Below, in pieces: positions 52,846 to 64,000 of a stretch of 64,000 bases of DNA. Positions within the stretch are counted from its first letter, which is position 1. Each line of letters begins with the position of its first letter. Source of the DNA: Eudorina sp. 2006-703-Eu-15 (Eukaryota > Chlorophyta > Chlorophyceae > Chlamydomonadales > Volvocaceae); the NCBI GenBank assembly GCA_003117195.1, contig BDSI01000070.1, forward strand, positions 248,501 through 312,500, written 5' to 3'. A program made the position numbers and the translations under genes. Under the pieces are notes generated by a model. It saw nothing but the letters and a program-made list of their open reading frames with translations, did not search any database and was not told the origin of the DNA.

Positions 52846-55800
52846 GATGTCCGGACGCCAGGGTCCCAGGGAAGGGCAGTGGCCCCGCAGGGTTCAGGTG
52901 CGGTATGGTGCGGTGTTGCGGGGATGCGATGCCGTTAGGCAGGAGGCTGTCGGCTTCATATCGCCTGGGGTCACCCGCGTCCGCAAGGGCCGCGGCCCCG
53001 CCCCTCCCTCGAGGCGCAAGCATCACCGCCCGCCATGCGTCGATTGCCGCAGAATAGATCGGACCAGCGCTTTCCCATCACAGAAAGGTGCTACCCGCAC
53101 AAGAAGAAGAATTCCTTCATCCCCGGACCGAATCGGACCGGACCGTGGTGCGGCTGCGCGTCCCCGCAGCCCGCCACTCGTGCGATGCGGGCTTTCCGCC
53201 CCTTTCTCACGCGAGCGTTCCTCGGGGGCACGCCTCGGCGCGAGTATTCATGGGCCCGATGTGATTTTGTCCATATTCCTACGTTCCTTCCTACCTACCC
53301 TCTTATTGGCAGTCAGCCTCAGAACGGTCTCTGTTCAGTTTCGCGGCTGCCGCACACACTACCAATTTTGGTCGTCGCCGCGTGCGGCCTTCATACTAAG
53401 CAGCAGCCTGTTGAACGCAGCTGCGCGGCGCTGTTTTGGCACGTTGGTGTCGTTGCTGTTGGGTCGTTACTGACCTCTTGTGGAGATCACCGGACGCATG
53501 TCAGTGGGCGTTTTGCGTGTTGCCCTTGATTGCGTCATCGCCGTGTCAGGCTCAATCAACGCCGTGTTAGGCTGGGCGAAGATGACATTCAGCGGGCGCA
53601 TGGTGATGATGAGATGGATGGCACATGGCGCCGATCTGATGGCGGGGTACTGCAATGCGCGGCGGCGAGCCCTCCCTCGAGCACGTGTGATGCCGTGCGC
53701 TTCTGGGATGCACACGCGTGGTGCGGATCCGGTGTCTGTGGAGCCGCTGCCGAAGTCCTGGTATTCTGGACGGCGGCCGGCGACGAAGCAGCCCGAGTAG
53801 TCCTCCACTCTCGCGTGTTGGATGTGATTGTGGTTGATCGTTGATCGTCTGTCTTCATGTACATACAGCATCCCAAAGCGCTGCCAGCGGATCTCATGTT
53901 CTAATTAAACCCTAAAGGCGGTGTTGGGGGGAGGTGCTCATTGTCGCGCTTTGAAGGAGGCTGTGGCTGTGAGCGCAAACCGACGGACTGTGACTGGATA
54001 CTGCGATCTCGCGTCCGCGGCTTGCTGCTGCATCGGCGGCCCTGCCCTGTGGTGGCGCATGGTGGGTTCCGGAGCCGGTCGACTTGGCTCCGGCGCAGTG
54101 ATTGGCAAGGTGGCGGTATATTACTATTGAGCCCACTTTCGGGAGCTTGTGCTCTGGGGAGTGGACGGCGGGTGGTCTGGGGAGGGCAGCTGGCGGAGCT
54201 TAAAACGTTGGGCGATCGCTCCAACCTCTCCTGGGTTGGGAGCGCGGATTTCTTTTGGGTCCCCCTGTGGCACGACGTGTTCCAGACCATTTTACCAAGA
54301 CGTTGGCTCTTTTTGAGGATACACGAAGATTTGCCGAAGATTTGCATCTACGACATGTACGACATGTGTGTGTGGTCGCACCCCGTGTGCCGACATGGAA
54401 TCCGGGTCTGATCGGGTTCGGTCGGCTTGGAGGCGCAACATCGCCTCCCTATCATGGCGTTATGTTGCGGCGACGAGGTGCCGCCTCGCCGCGCGACCAC
54501 AGGCTCCGTGGTTGGCCACTGGCGTATCTGCGAATCCTAGGTGGTAATATACTCAGTTGTGATGTTCTGGATCGTTGTTCGGGCGGAACGCGGAGGCGAC
54601 GTGCCTCAGGGCGGTCACACGTGAACTCGCTGTGCCGAGCGGCATAGGGTGTGTCGAGGTTTGGTGGTGTGCGTCTTGGCGTGTCTCTCAGCGGGATGTG
54701 CAGGTTTGGAGGTTTAGAGGCGGGTCGGCAGGCGCCGCCAGTGATGGTGCGTGCGGGCGGGCGGGAGCGGGGCCCTGGTTGGGCCCTGGGCGTGCGGGCG
54801 TGCCCAAGTGTGGCTCGTGGCTGCGCGCGGGGGTGTGACCCGATTGTGGTGAACGGTGTTCTTCGTTGGGACTTGGTCAGTGGCGGTGACGGTGCGCAGT
54901 TTTCCTGGCGCGCACGAGATTGAAGAATTATTTTGCACTCCCGTGACCTCACCTTCGGGATGTACGGTATGGTACGACGGTGGTCCGCCAGGGACAGGTG
55001 GTCACGCATGACGGAGAATTTAGTTGATCGGGGGCCGCGAGGGCGTGCGGGTTGGAGCCATTTGTATAGAGGCACAGTACGGCGTTGGAACCCCATGGAG
55101 AGAGATTTTGGAGGGAAGTATGGAAGAAGTTGAGCGCATCACACAAGACATGCGCAACAGGGTGTCATTTTCTTTGGAGATTTTGCCCTTCTACTGTACA
55201 ACACTTTGGCTGAGGAAGCGGGCATCTGCGAAAGGCGCAAGGGTATGCACAGGTCGGATGCATGTTGTTGCTGTGGCTGGAGTGAGGTTGTCATCCGACG
55301 CGGAACACCGCCGGCGAGCTGGATCCCGATAGGTCCAGCAAAACCGCAAGTGCGGTGCGGAAGTTGTGAACAAGTTCATGTGTGTGATGCGTGGCGCCGT
55401 GGGGTCCCTGAGGTTGGCCCTGGGAGACGTGCAGACGCGGTAAGCGGTTTCCGTGTTGGCTGCCGAGCGGTTTCCGTGTTGTCGGAGAGGTTTGTGTCTC
55501 GAGTAGAAGTTGGAACTACGGACCAGTGTTCGTTCGAATACGGAGAGCGGCTTGCTCAAATATTTCCGGCGGCCAAACTAGAGTGCAGGTTCGGTATTTA
55601 TCGACGGTGAGTCTTGGTTTGAGGCCCCTTTATGTACAGAGTTGCCCGTATTTTGAGTCTGGATGGTCCTATTTAGTTTTAGTTCGCGACATGAGAGCAG
55701 GGCTGCGCATCTGGAGGGGTTGATCACCGGGTGCGGCTTCGGCCATGCCCGTGGAGTTCGTCCCATGCCTGTCTTGTAACACAGATTTTCAGTCGTTGGC

Positions 55801-56708
55801 GCGCAGGCTCACCCACACAGGCCCCGGCATGTTCCGCTGCTTAGATCAACCAAATCAGCCGGTACCAAACACGTACCGCTTGCCGGGCATCACATCACAT
55901 GCCCGAAGCCAGACTGCTCAACAGCTCCCGCCGTATGACACCTTGGGGGGCTGCCGGCTACTCACCCCGCGAGGCATGGCAAGGCAGGGTTCGTTCCTGC
56001 CCCGGTGATTGGCGCGCGGTGTTGGGGACCCCTTCGTACAATCACCCCGCGATTCGCAACTTCCAGATGCCCCATGCCCCGCTGGGCCCTTGTACGTAAT
56101 AGACACCAGTACCTTACTCATCTGACCCGGCCCCATGTCGACCCTTGGGGACCATCTTCCTCCCCTCCTAGGCCTGTGTACCTTGGACGGCGCTTCACCG
56201 AGGAAGCACCCGACTCACCCATACCACCTGCTCCTTCCTGACCGCCATACATACACTGTTTGGTGCCACAACAACGGCAACTAAGCGGGCCTTAGCAAGA
56301 CTGCCGATCCCCCCCTGCCACTAAGGTAGCTCGAATGGGCACTGGCTCGCGACCTGAAGCGGCGAGGCATGACGCATCCGTTTCCCATCGCCACCTCCAT
56401 TTCCAATCCATAAGGTGGAGTCGCTTTCGGACGACTCGGACAACGCGTACAACACGAGCGAGTGACACGGAGCCAACGGGGCGGGTCCAACGCTCCAACC
56501 AGGTGACCGCCGCCGCCGCCACCCGCCACTCTCCGGGCGTCGACTGCAATCCTACCCACCACACACAAAACAGAAAACACGGCGGCTCCAATTCTACGCC
56601 CAAGCGCAGCCTCGCCCCAACACAGCCGGTGCGCTGCGCGACAAACAGCGCACAACTGCGGGCTGGACCTTGGGCAGCTCGCCCCCACAAGCTCTGCCGT
56701 CTCCTGCC
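52846..56708. other. 3.9-kb gene-poor stretch
   Basis: This holds the 3'UTR of the lipase gene and otherwise no recognisable gene. Overlapping frames on both strands at 53467-53871 have no known domain. A 15-base word GCGGTTTCCGTGTTG is repeated at about 55444 and 55467. A TGTAA on the plus strand at about 55775 is not linked to any gene I can define. Confidence 0.4.
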
Positions 56709-56713
56709 TTACA
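56709..56713 (-). terminator. Polyadenylation signal TGTAA of the RPC11 gene
   Basis: TTACA on the plus strand, about 190 bases downstream of the minus-strand stop at 56905-56907. Confidence 0.7.
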
Positions 56714-56904
56714 TCAGACCCCCCGACACTCTTCAACCCAACGGCCGCGTGTATGGCAGCTGCCTAATCCGTGGCTAACCATCGCCGACAGATGCGGAGA
56801 CAGCACTGTGTGACTCCGTAGCGGGTGCCGCAGTGCTGAACGCCCGTGCAGGGAGAGGTTTGCGTGGGACGGGTCGGCGGGGCCGTGCGTCGATCCGGCG
56901 GCGC

Positions 56905-57497
56905 CTACCCCTCACGCCACCGGTGAGCGCACTGCACGCACTTGAAGAACAGCGTCGCGGGCTCATCCGCGGAGCGTGTCTGGATCTCCATGAAGTACGC
57001 CTTGTGGTAGGAACATTTGGGGCAAGTGGCTGCGGAAGGCGAGGGAAAGGACGGGGTGAAAGCGTGTTAGTCGTGCATGAAAGTGCCATAAAAGTGGGCG
57101 AAGTTCAACAACTCCATGCACTTGGGACACCCTCGCACGCACCATCGGTCTTAGCAACGTTCTTCCAGGCGTCCTCTCCACCAAGCACATCATCAATTTG
57201 CTTGCGGGCCAGTGGCGCCAGCTTAGCTATCTGCAGAAAAGAAGGCAACAGGTGGCTTCGGGGACTGATGTTGTCGCAGCATGCACAGCACCCGACTACT
57301 CGCCTTCTTGTCAATGTTGTACACATAGGGACAGCACTGGCAAAAATATCGGAGCTCCTTGCTGTACTCCGTCAGCTCCACTGCGAGGCGTGAAGCAGCA
57401 AGCCAGCGTTGCGGAGAAGCGATAGCAGTATCACAGAATTTCAACGACTGCGCGTACCGAGGAGCATGTTCGCACATGTTGGGCAATAAGTAATCAT
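56905..57497 (-). CDS. RNA polymerase III subunit RPC11 (C11/POLR3K, TFIIS-like)
   Basis: Minus-strand exons 57497-57458, 57380-57292, 57230-57143 and 57029-56905 join in phase to 113 residues, close to the 108 of the human subunit. RPC11 gives Pol III its RNA-cleavage activity and helps termination and reinitiation. The N-terminal zinc ribbon has CPTC at residues 5-8 and FCQCCPYVYNI with the second Cys pair at 27 and 30. The linker KQIDDVLGGEDAWKNV is diagnostic. The C-terminal TFIIS-like ribbon has CPKC at 75-78, the catalytic acidic hairpin QTRSADEP, and KCVQCAHRW. The exon 2 donor was placed after KASSR because this matches the family spacing and keeps phase. It diverges from the DHQS-II-type gene. 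Confidence 0.95.
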
Positions 57498-57776
57498 ATT
57501 GCCTTAAATAGAAGCGATAGATTCATGAACTGTCGCGGACAGCGTCGACGATTCAGCCGCCACGCCCTTCGACAGCCATTGCCTGGGGCCCTTATAAATG
57601 ATGCAAATACAAGCAACGTTTCAAAAACTGAAAACCGTGCAAACTAACAGAAAACATACCGTGAACACTAATATGCTCGTCCGGAACCCGTACATTTTCA
57701 GCGATTGACTCAGGACAGGCTTGCAGTAGGTCGCACAACTTCGGCGATGCCCAGTGACATGTGAAAGGTGTCCATA
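57498..57776. promoter_or_regulatory. Compact bidirectional promoter, RPC11 / DHQS-II-type gene
   Basis: Only 279 bases separate the two start codons. The region is AT-richer than its surroundings, and a TATTTAA-like word lies just before the RPC11 ATG on the minus strand (about 57503-57510). No frame in it is convincing. Confidence 0.5.
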
Positions 57777-60700
57777 ATGCGCAGACCTCACATCAATGTC
57801 TTGTGCGCCCCGCACAACCCCATCTTGAGACGGTTGATATGGCCCATCTCAGCCAGGCAAGCGCGCTATTCGCGACCATCGGCACTTGTCCAGGCTACCG
57901 CAAAGGAGATATGGCTACAGACAGCCGACAAGGTACGCCCAACCACTGACCTCTGCCCCTGCCCTCCTGGGGATGTCCTCGCCACGCATCCACGCGACCC
58001 GCGCTGCATACCCACGCAGCGATAGCGATCCATTCTCCTGACATCCATCCTGGCACTTGCAGGCGACTTTCACCGCCGCGATTGAGTCCGGTGGCGTCTC
58101 CACCTTCGTGTTTGGACCTGACCCGCGGGACCAGGCCCGCGCGGAGGCCTGGTCGGCGCTGGCGCGATTCCGTGCCGTACATCTCGACGGCCAGGGAGCG
58201 CTGCGAGAATCCTCTACCGGTCTCACGGTGAGTCCGCGCGAGCCGCCAGCTCTTCGGAGCTCAGGCCTCAGCCGTACAGCTATGGAGTACGGTACCGCAC
58301 GTGCGGTGTGTTGCCGTACCTAGCCCATCCGCCCCTGCGTGTCTCAAAACTTCTCATGGCGCTCGCAAACTGTCGATTTGGACAACCAGGTTGGTGAGGT
58401 GGTGGCGGTGGACGGCCCCGAGGCGGCCCGTGCTCTGGAGGCCAGGGTGCAGCGGCAGCGACTGGGGCGCGCGGCCACGTCGCCAGCCGGCGGAGGCGCT
58501 GGCGACGGTGTTCTCCTCGGCGACGCTCCTGAGGCGTCCTGGGCGCTGGTGCTGGATGCTAGGGACTGGAAGGTACCGCCTGCGACCCCGCGGTTCGGAA
58601 GGCCCAACTTCTCTCGTAGCTAGCTGCTTCCACGGCTGGCTTAACGACTGAATCTTCGTCTGAATCCACGGTTGAATCCAGTCGTGGATTCACGACTGAA
58701 TCCACGACTGGATCCATGGCTGTGGTCCCATTCTCCCACACCCTCCAAGCCTCCAATGCCGGCCTCCAGGTGTTCCCGCCGACGCCCTGGCCCTGCGTGG
58801 CCTCGACGTCATGGATCTGGGATCTGGATCCTGACTTCTCTTGAGCTCTAGGATGATCCCCATCCCTGCCTCATCCGAGCCTGCACTCTCGCCCTCTCGC
58901 CCGCCCACCTCCTACCCGGGCCCTACGTCCGGGCAGGTCATTCCGGCCGAGAACCTGGTGGCACTGGCTCAGACCCCGCCCGGCGGGCCCGCCCTTGCAG
59001 CCGCCGGGCAGGCCTCCGCCGCCGCCGTGCGGGTGCTGGCGGCGGCGGGCAGCGCGGAGGAGGCGAGGCTGATGCTGGAGGCGCTGCAGGCGGGCACTGC
59101 GGGGGTGCTGCTGCGCACCGACGACCCGGCCCAGGTGGGTAAGGGAGCAGCAGCCGCGACAGCGATAGCAGTATAGCAGTATAGCAGTATAGCAGTAGCA
59201 GTAGCAGTAGCAGTAGCAGTAGCAGTAGCAGTAGCAGTAGCAGGGGACACCGGGTGGACAACACATCCGGGCGCACCAACCCATGTCCCCACCACAGCGG
59301 ACGCGCCGGGACCCGGGGCCCACCCTCGCTGGCGGAGCGGCCCCCGGTCCCACCCGCTCGCTGTTGTACCTCCACACAACCGGTCAGGCCGCTGAACCCG
59401 ACTCGTCAATCCAGCCACCCGTTGACCTCCGCCCGCCAATCCGATCCGCCCCGGCTTACGCCTCCCGTCCCATCCCTGGAGCTCGGGGTCAGTCGCATGC
59501 CACACTGCGCCCTCGCGGCTGCAGGTCCGGTCGCTGGTGTCGTACGTGTCACGCCGCGCGGCCGAGGAGTCCGGTCGGGCCGATGCGCGGCTGCAGTACG
59601 GAGTGGCCCGTGTGCGGGCAGTACGGCAGCTGGGCATGGGTGACCGGGCGTGTGTCGACCTTGCAGGGCTGCTGCAGGTGGGTGGGGGCGGGGCGCAGCG
59701 AATCGTTGCAAAACATGGGGTTGCGCGCCTTTGCGGGGGTCGTACCGCAGTACGGCGGTGGTAGAATTGAGCGCCCTGCGACCCAGTCCGCGTGCTCAGT
59801 GTTCCGCAGAGAGGGCCGTGTGGCTTCTGCCGCTGTGCCCCTGACGGCCCCCTGCCCCGCCCTGCACCTTCCACCCTGCCTGCTCTCCAGCCTCCACCCC
59901 GCCTGCCCCGCATCCTGACCTCCGCGCTCCAACCAGCCTCCACCCCGCCCTGCCCTGCCCTGCAGCCCGGGGAGGGTCTGCTGGTGGGCAGCTTCGCCCG
60001 CTGCCTGGCGCTGGTGCACTCGGAGTGCGGGGAGAGCGAGTACATCGCCGCAAGGCCCTTCCGGGTCAACGCGGGGCCGGTGCGGACACGCTGGGGTGCC
60101 CGGGGGTTTACAAGCGTGTTTGCGTGTTCTTGCGAGTGTCTTGTAAAAGTAGTCCACCTGACCCAACCCAGGGACCAATATACCTACCAAAGTACCAATT
60201 AACCTGCAATATGCTTGACAAAGAGGTGGCGGAAGAGCAAGCGGCAAGGAAAACAAGGCGACCGCGCCCGCGACCGAGTGTTGTGCGGCATCCAAAGGGT
60301 TTAGGTAGCGGATCTCTCGGCCCAGCTCATCTCATCCGCCCGGGGGCCTGACTGACGACCCACGGGTCATGTGCCCTGGTGGGCCCGCAGGTCCACGCCT
60401 ACTTGTCGGTGCCCGGCGGCCGCACCCGCTACCTGAGTGAGCTGCACAGCGGGGTGGAGGTGCTGGTGGCTGACCCCGCGGGTCGCACGCGCACCGCCTT
60501 GGTGGGGCGGGTCAAGATAGAACGACGGCCGCTGGTGGGTAACTGGGTAGACGGGTAGCTGGGCATCTGGGGAACTGGGCATCTGGGTAACTGGGTCGGG
60601 GAGGCAGTGAGTGGGTGGGCGGGTGGGTGGGTGAAGTGGGTGGCTGGCGGCGCAGATGGCGCTGCAGCAGCTCATGACCGCACCTCGACGTGCACCCTAC

Positions 60701-61421
60701 CCCACCCCACGTGGTCTGTTTTCCTTTTTAACCCCCACCCCACGCATGTTCGGTGTACCCCTCCGCCAACCCGGTCCCAGCGGCAGTATAAATATGTCTA
60801 CCAACTTCCTGTATCCTCCCCGCCCCTCCCCGCCCCTCCCCTCCCCAGGTGCTGGTGGAGCTGGAGACCTTGGAGGGGGGTTCGAGACACAGCCTGATGC
60901 TGCAGAACGCGGAGACGGTGAAGCTGGTGGGACCGGCGGTCGCCCCTGCGGCCGGGGGCCGTGGAGCGGCCGGTGGCGGTGGGGCACCAGGAGCGGCTGC
61001 GGCCAGCGGTCGTAAGGAGCTGCAGCCTGCCACCGGAGGGCCGCCGTGTGGGGATGTACCCGGGGGCGGCCGCGGACTGGCGGGAGCATGCCCGGACGGA
61101 GGGGCTGAAGGTGGCGGTTCGTCGGCTGATGGCGGCGGTAGCAGCAGTACGACAGCAACGCCCGCGAGTGTGCAACGGCAACAGCAGCAGCAGCATCAGG
61201 CGGAGGCCCCCGCCAGCGGCCGCGCGGGTGGTGACGGTGGTGACGGTGGTGACGGTGGCGGCGGCGGCGGCGGCGGCGGCAGCGGGGCGCGGGAGGAGGC
61301 GGCGACCTGGAGGGCGATCAGTGTGTCGGCGCTACAGCCGGGAGACCTGGTGTACGTGCTGCTACAGCCACCTGCACGGCACACGGGCATCGCTGTTGAG
61401 GAATTCATCGTTGAGAAATGA
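57777..61421 (+). CDS. 3-dehydroquinate synthase II-family enzyme (archaeal/plant type)
   Basis: Eight exons join in phase to 561 residues: 57777-57932, 58063-58227, 58390-58572, 58937-59134, 59525-59677, 59966-60079, 60391-60534, 60849-61421. The first about 40 residues are Arg-rich without acids, a likely organelle-targeting peptide. Family landmarks are [118 protein letters not shown] and the C-terminal [15 protein letters not shown]. In archaea this family makes 3-dehydroquinate by NAD-dependent oxidative deamination of an amino-deoxy-heptulosonate; plants and algae carry homologues whose role is unsettled because they also have AroB-type synthase. Residues about 401-522 are a Gly/Ala/Gln/Thr-rich insertion (60936-61301) absent from the family core. 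Confidence 0.93.
58650..58725 (+). repeat. Degenerate GAATCCACG-type repeats in DHQS-II intron 3
   Basis: Five or so diverged copies of a word like TGAATCCACGACT, some inverted, occur between exons 3 and 4. Confidence 0.7.
59167..59243 (+). repeat. AGCAGT/AGCAGTAT microsatellite in DHQS-II intron 4
   Basis: Three AGCAGTAT-like units are followed by about ten AGCAGT units, just after the exon 4 donor at 59135. Confidence 0.95.
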
Positions 61422-62724
61422 CGATTTGTGGCTGGCAGCTGGTAGCTGGTGTGCGGCACCTTCCCGCCCTGTTTACCGCACCCACGCAGCCTGCGGACTG
61501 CATCTGGGGGCCCCGCCCGCGGTGGTCGGGGTCCCGGATCAGAGGGTGAGGAGGGGCGCGGCCGAGATAAAGGCAGCCCGGGCACGAGAAGAAGGGACCA
61601 CTTTTATTGTTGGGACAAAATCAGGCGTGAGGGAGAGCCGAGGGTGGGCTTCTCAGTTAGGTTGTGCTGCGAGATCGCCATGTGCCGATACGGTACGGGT
61701 TGGGCGTGGGCGGGTCGGGACGGTTAGGTGGTTGTCAGGTCGGCTTCCTGAAGTACGGCATCCGGGGCAGACTCCCTTCTTTGGGCCGTTGGTGGCGCGG
61801 ATCTTGAAGAAGCGGCGTCGCAGCCCGTCGCAGCAAAATGTGCTTTTAAGGTTGTGGCATTTTTCCAGTCATCTAGGTTGGATTGAAGGTGAGGACCGGT
61901 AGAGATGTCTTTAGGGGTGTCTATTACCGTAGTTGTCGGATTGGGTCGAATTAGTGTGAGATGGTCGCTGACTCGCTAGGAACGTGTGTGCGACTTGGCG
62001 ACCGAAGCGTGTGTCGTCATGCTGCATGTTTGTGAATCCTAGCCACTGTGGCGAGCAGCATCTAATGACTGCGTTCCTATCGGTCAGATTTCTTCCCGAA
62101 GCCCAAGGCCGGGATTCACGGCCAGGGCGTTACTTAGTCCGACGGCAAGGACCGAGTGTTGACGCAAACACGATTAGTCATCATTGGAGCAGCAATCGCT
62201 CTGAAAATTTCTTTCCGAAGGTCGCCTCGAAGATGAATCGACGATTCCATGAACCCGGGCAATTCCACAGATCCAGCAGTGCCTATGATTATGTTGACTT
62301 GATATGTATCTGGCATGTCTGCAAGTAAGGTCCAAACTGTAGCCGACGCCCAAAGGCGACCTAACCGATTTGGCCGAGCAGAAAGATGCGATGCTCTCTA
62401 CGACGAAAGCGTTCACTCACAATGCAATGCAATCTACTGTAGCAACCTTGATAATGAACTGAATGTACTTCGCATAGCTTGATGAGCAATATTTCGTTTG
62501 CAGCTCATGAAATGCCTTCGTTGTATGATAACTGCAAAAGCCCTTATGAGTATGGTATATAACTCGCAGCGAGTTCAGGCGTGATCGCGGCAAAGTTTGG
62601 CACGCGCCGGCACACGCCTCTGGTCAAGCAATCCACATACTCCGCAAGAGTTACCCGGCGTGCGGTGCCTTTTGTTGGCTTACGACCATTCCACGTGCCT
62701 ACCATTGGATCAAAGCAGAGCGAA
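61422..62724. other. Intergenic stretch, DHQS-II-type gene to NRAMP gene
   Basis: I see no coding region. It must hold the 3'UTR of the upstream gene and the promoter and 5'UTR of the NRAMP gene. The frame leading into the NRAMP ATG is open back to 62581 but contains no earlier ATG. I found no TGTAA here on the plus strand. Confidence 0.5.
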
Positions 62725-64000
62725 ATGTCTTCAAATGTGGAACCATGCCCTGGGACGGGGCCAGTGGTCGTCACTGTTGAGGAGCCCGACTGGCCTGAGA
62801 GCCCCACGCACAGATTTTCATTCAGACGGCTTTTTCAATTCATGGGACCGGGCATTCTTATGTCCATAGCTTATGTGGTACGTTCAGGGGCATGGCATGT
62901 GCGTAGCGCGGTCCGTCGCCTCCACAAGCGCACCCCGCAGATCTCGCCCTGTTTTGCCGTTTGCCATATGCCTCTTCTATGTCTGCGTGTGCATATCAAT
63001 CTGGAAGGGAAACCTTGTTGCCGCGAGCTGTTCTGTTCCTCGCCGCTGGTCCAATGTATGTCCGCGTCTGACCCAACGCGCGTCGGCCGACCTCCGCGGC
63101 GCCGATCCGAGCACGTTCGCGTAATCGACAAAGCCGCCGAAGTAATTGATATGCGCGCGCCTCGTGCTCTCACTGCTCGCCGCGATGCGCGCCCACAATT
63201 ACCTCGGCTGGGCCTGCAACCGTCAATGCCTCCCTCCCCCTGGCTACCGTAGGCCCGTCTCCGCTGCTCCTCCTGGCTGCACGTCCCTCGCCCATCTTAC
63301 CCTGCACTGCCCAAGCCCCACGCTTCCGGCACACACGCGTCGACCTCCGCTCCCATCCGCGCCCCCGCCCCTCCCCCGCCGCCCTCAGGACCCCGGCAAC
63401 TTGGAGAGCGATCTGCAGGTCGGCGCGCAGGCGGGCTACGTGCTGCTGTGGCTGCTGCTGCTGAGCACCTTCATGGTGGGTGGGGTGGGGGGTGGGGGAC
63501 AGGCTGATGTACAGTATACGGCACGGTACGGCGGTGTACGGTACAACATTGCTGGTCAGTACTTGTCGACGTCTGCATGCAGCGGGATCCCGGTCCCAGC
63601 CCGCACAGCCGGGCACCCACCCATGTGTGCGGACCGGTACGCGGACGTTGACGCCCCGAGATGTATGTACCCCGGCAGCGCAACCGCACCGCACCGCAGC
63701 CCCACCGAACCGCAAACTATAATTATTTCTCTTGCCACTACTGCCGCACCCCGTGCCCCGCGTTGCCCGTCCGCGCCGCCACCCCGCGCAAAGCCGTGGG
63801 CGGTAATAGACGCATTCAGGCGCCGTGTCGGCACCGGAATCCGCGCCGTGTCAACGACTTGCGGCCCACCACTGTTCGCTATACCCATACCCATACCCGG
63901 GCGCGTTCCCTGCCCCTCCCCCACCCCTCCGCCGGCGGACCCGCAGGGCCTCATTGTTCAGATGCAGGCCGCCAAGCTGGGGGTGGTGACTGGCAAGCAC
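62725..64000 (+). CDS. NRAMP-family divalent metal transporter (5' part, runs off the window)
   Basis: Three exons are visible and in phase: 62725-62877, 63389-63475 and 63947-64000 (cut). Together they encode the first 98 residues. After a Pro/Glu-rich cytoplasmic N-terminus comes FSFRRLFQFMGPGILMSIAYV, joining directly to DPGNLESDLQVGAQAGY. This contains the DPGN motif of transmembrane helix 1, whose Asp and Asn bind the transported ion in NRAMP proteins. Helix 2 (VLLWLLLLSTFM) and GLIVQMQAAKLGVVTGKH follow, all typical. Members import Mn, Fe or other divalent metals with protons across plasma, vacuolar or endosomal membranes. Which metal this one carries cannot be told from the visible part. 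Confidence 0.92.

Noticed and set aside
53467..53871. Overlapping frames of about 100-134 codons on both strands
   Set aside because: No recognisable motif and mutually overlapping; left as intergenic.
57223..57486. Unspliced 87-codon minus-strand frame over RPC11 exon 2
   Set aside because: It reads through two introns; the spliced model restores the whole RPC11 family sequence.

Overview
This window is nuclear DNA from a green alga, most likely a chlamydomonadalean/volvocine relative of Chlamydomonas. The case rests on short exons with strongly G/C-ending codons, introns of about 150-500 bp with GTGAGT/GTGCGT/GTGGGT donors and GCAG acceptors, TGTAA polyadenylation signals downstream of most stops, long Ala/Gly/Ser/Pro/Gln low-complexity insertions inside proteins, and a plant/algal gene set (starch-binding ESV1-type, PGD1/PLIP-type plastid lipase, RD21-type papain with granulin). 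There are no operons, no rRNA, no tRNA and no CRISPR that I can see. Gene models below were assembled by hand, joining exons so that reading phase is kept across every splice; exceptions are stated.

Layout. 1-10,990 (+): 3' part of a very large serine/glycine/acidic protein of unknown function, at least about 2,270 residues, with repeated Tyr-Asp/Glu motifs and an LC8-like TQT motif. 11,811-12,248 (-): intronless ubiquitin E2 variant (UEV/Mms2). 12,642-14,950 (+): theta-class glutathione S-transferase, four exons. 15,500-18,925 (-): small single-pass membrane protein with a long cytoplasmic tail and apparently a very long 3'UTR. 19,213-24,046 (+): secreted papain-type protease with C-terminal granulin domain, twelve exons. 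24,503-27,326 (+): Nudix hydrolase with an N-terminal receiver-like segment and a Cys/His-rich segment. 27,330-29,510: no convincing gene. 29,514-36,805 (+): HMMR-like coiled-coil protein of about 1,556 residues in 21 exons. 38,076-42,549 (-): ESV1/LESV-type tryptophan-rich starch-binding protein. 42,550-45,210: gene-poor, holding a 687-bp fold-back element with about 300-bp arms. 45,213-46,163 (+): small gene with a duplicated SMREP-Y-S-SDP-Y motif. 46,164-48,527: gene-poor. 48,528-52,845 (+): class 3 plastid galactolipase (PGD1/PLIP type). 52,850-56,900: gene-poor. 56,905-57,497 (-): RNA polymerase III subunit RPC11 (RPC10/POLR3K). 57,777-61,421 (+), divergent from it: 3-dehydroquinate synthase II-family enzyme. 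62,725-64,000 (+): start of an NRAMP metal transporter, cut by the window edge.

The genes do not form one pathway. Plastid carbon and lipid functions (ESV1, galactolipase, possibly the DHQS-II enzyme) sit beside housekeeping genes (RPC11, UEV) and microtubule/cytoskeletal candidates (HMMR-like, the giant TQT protein). The items most worth following up are the fold-back element (candidate small-RNA source), the Nudix protein's domain combination, the algal HMMR homologue and the DHQS-II enzyme with its 122-residue insertion.
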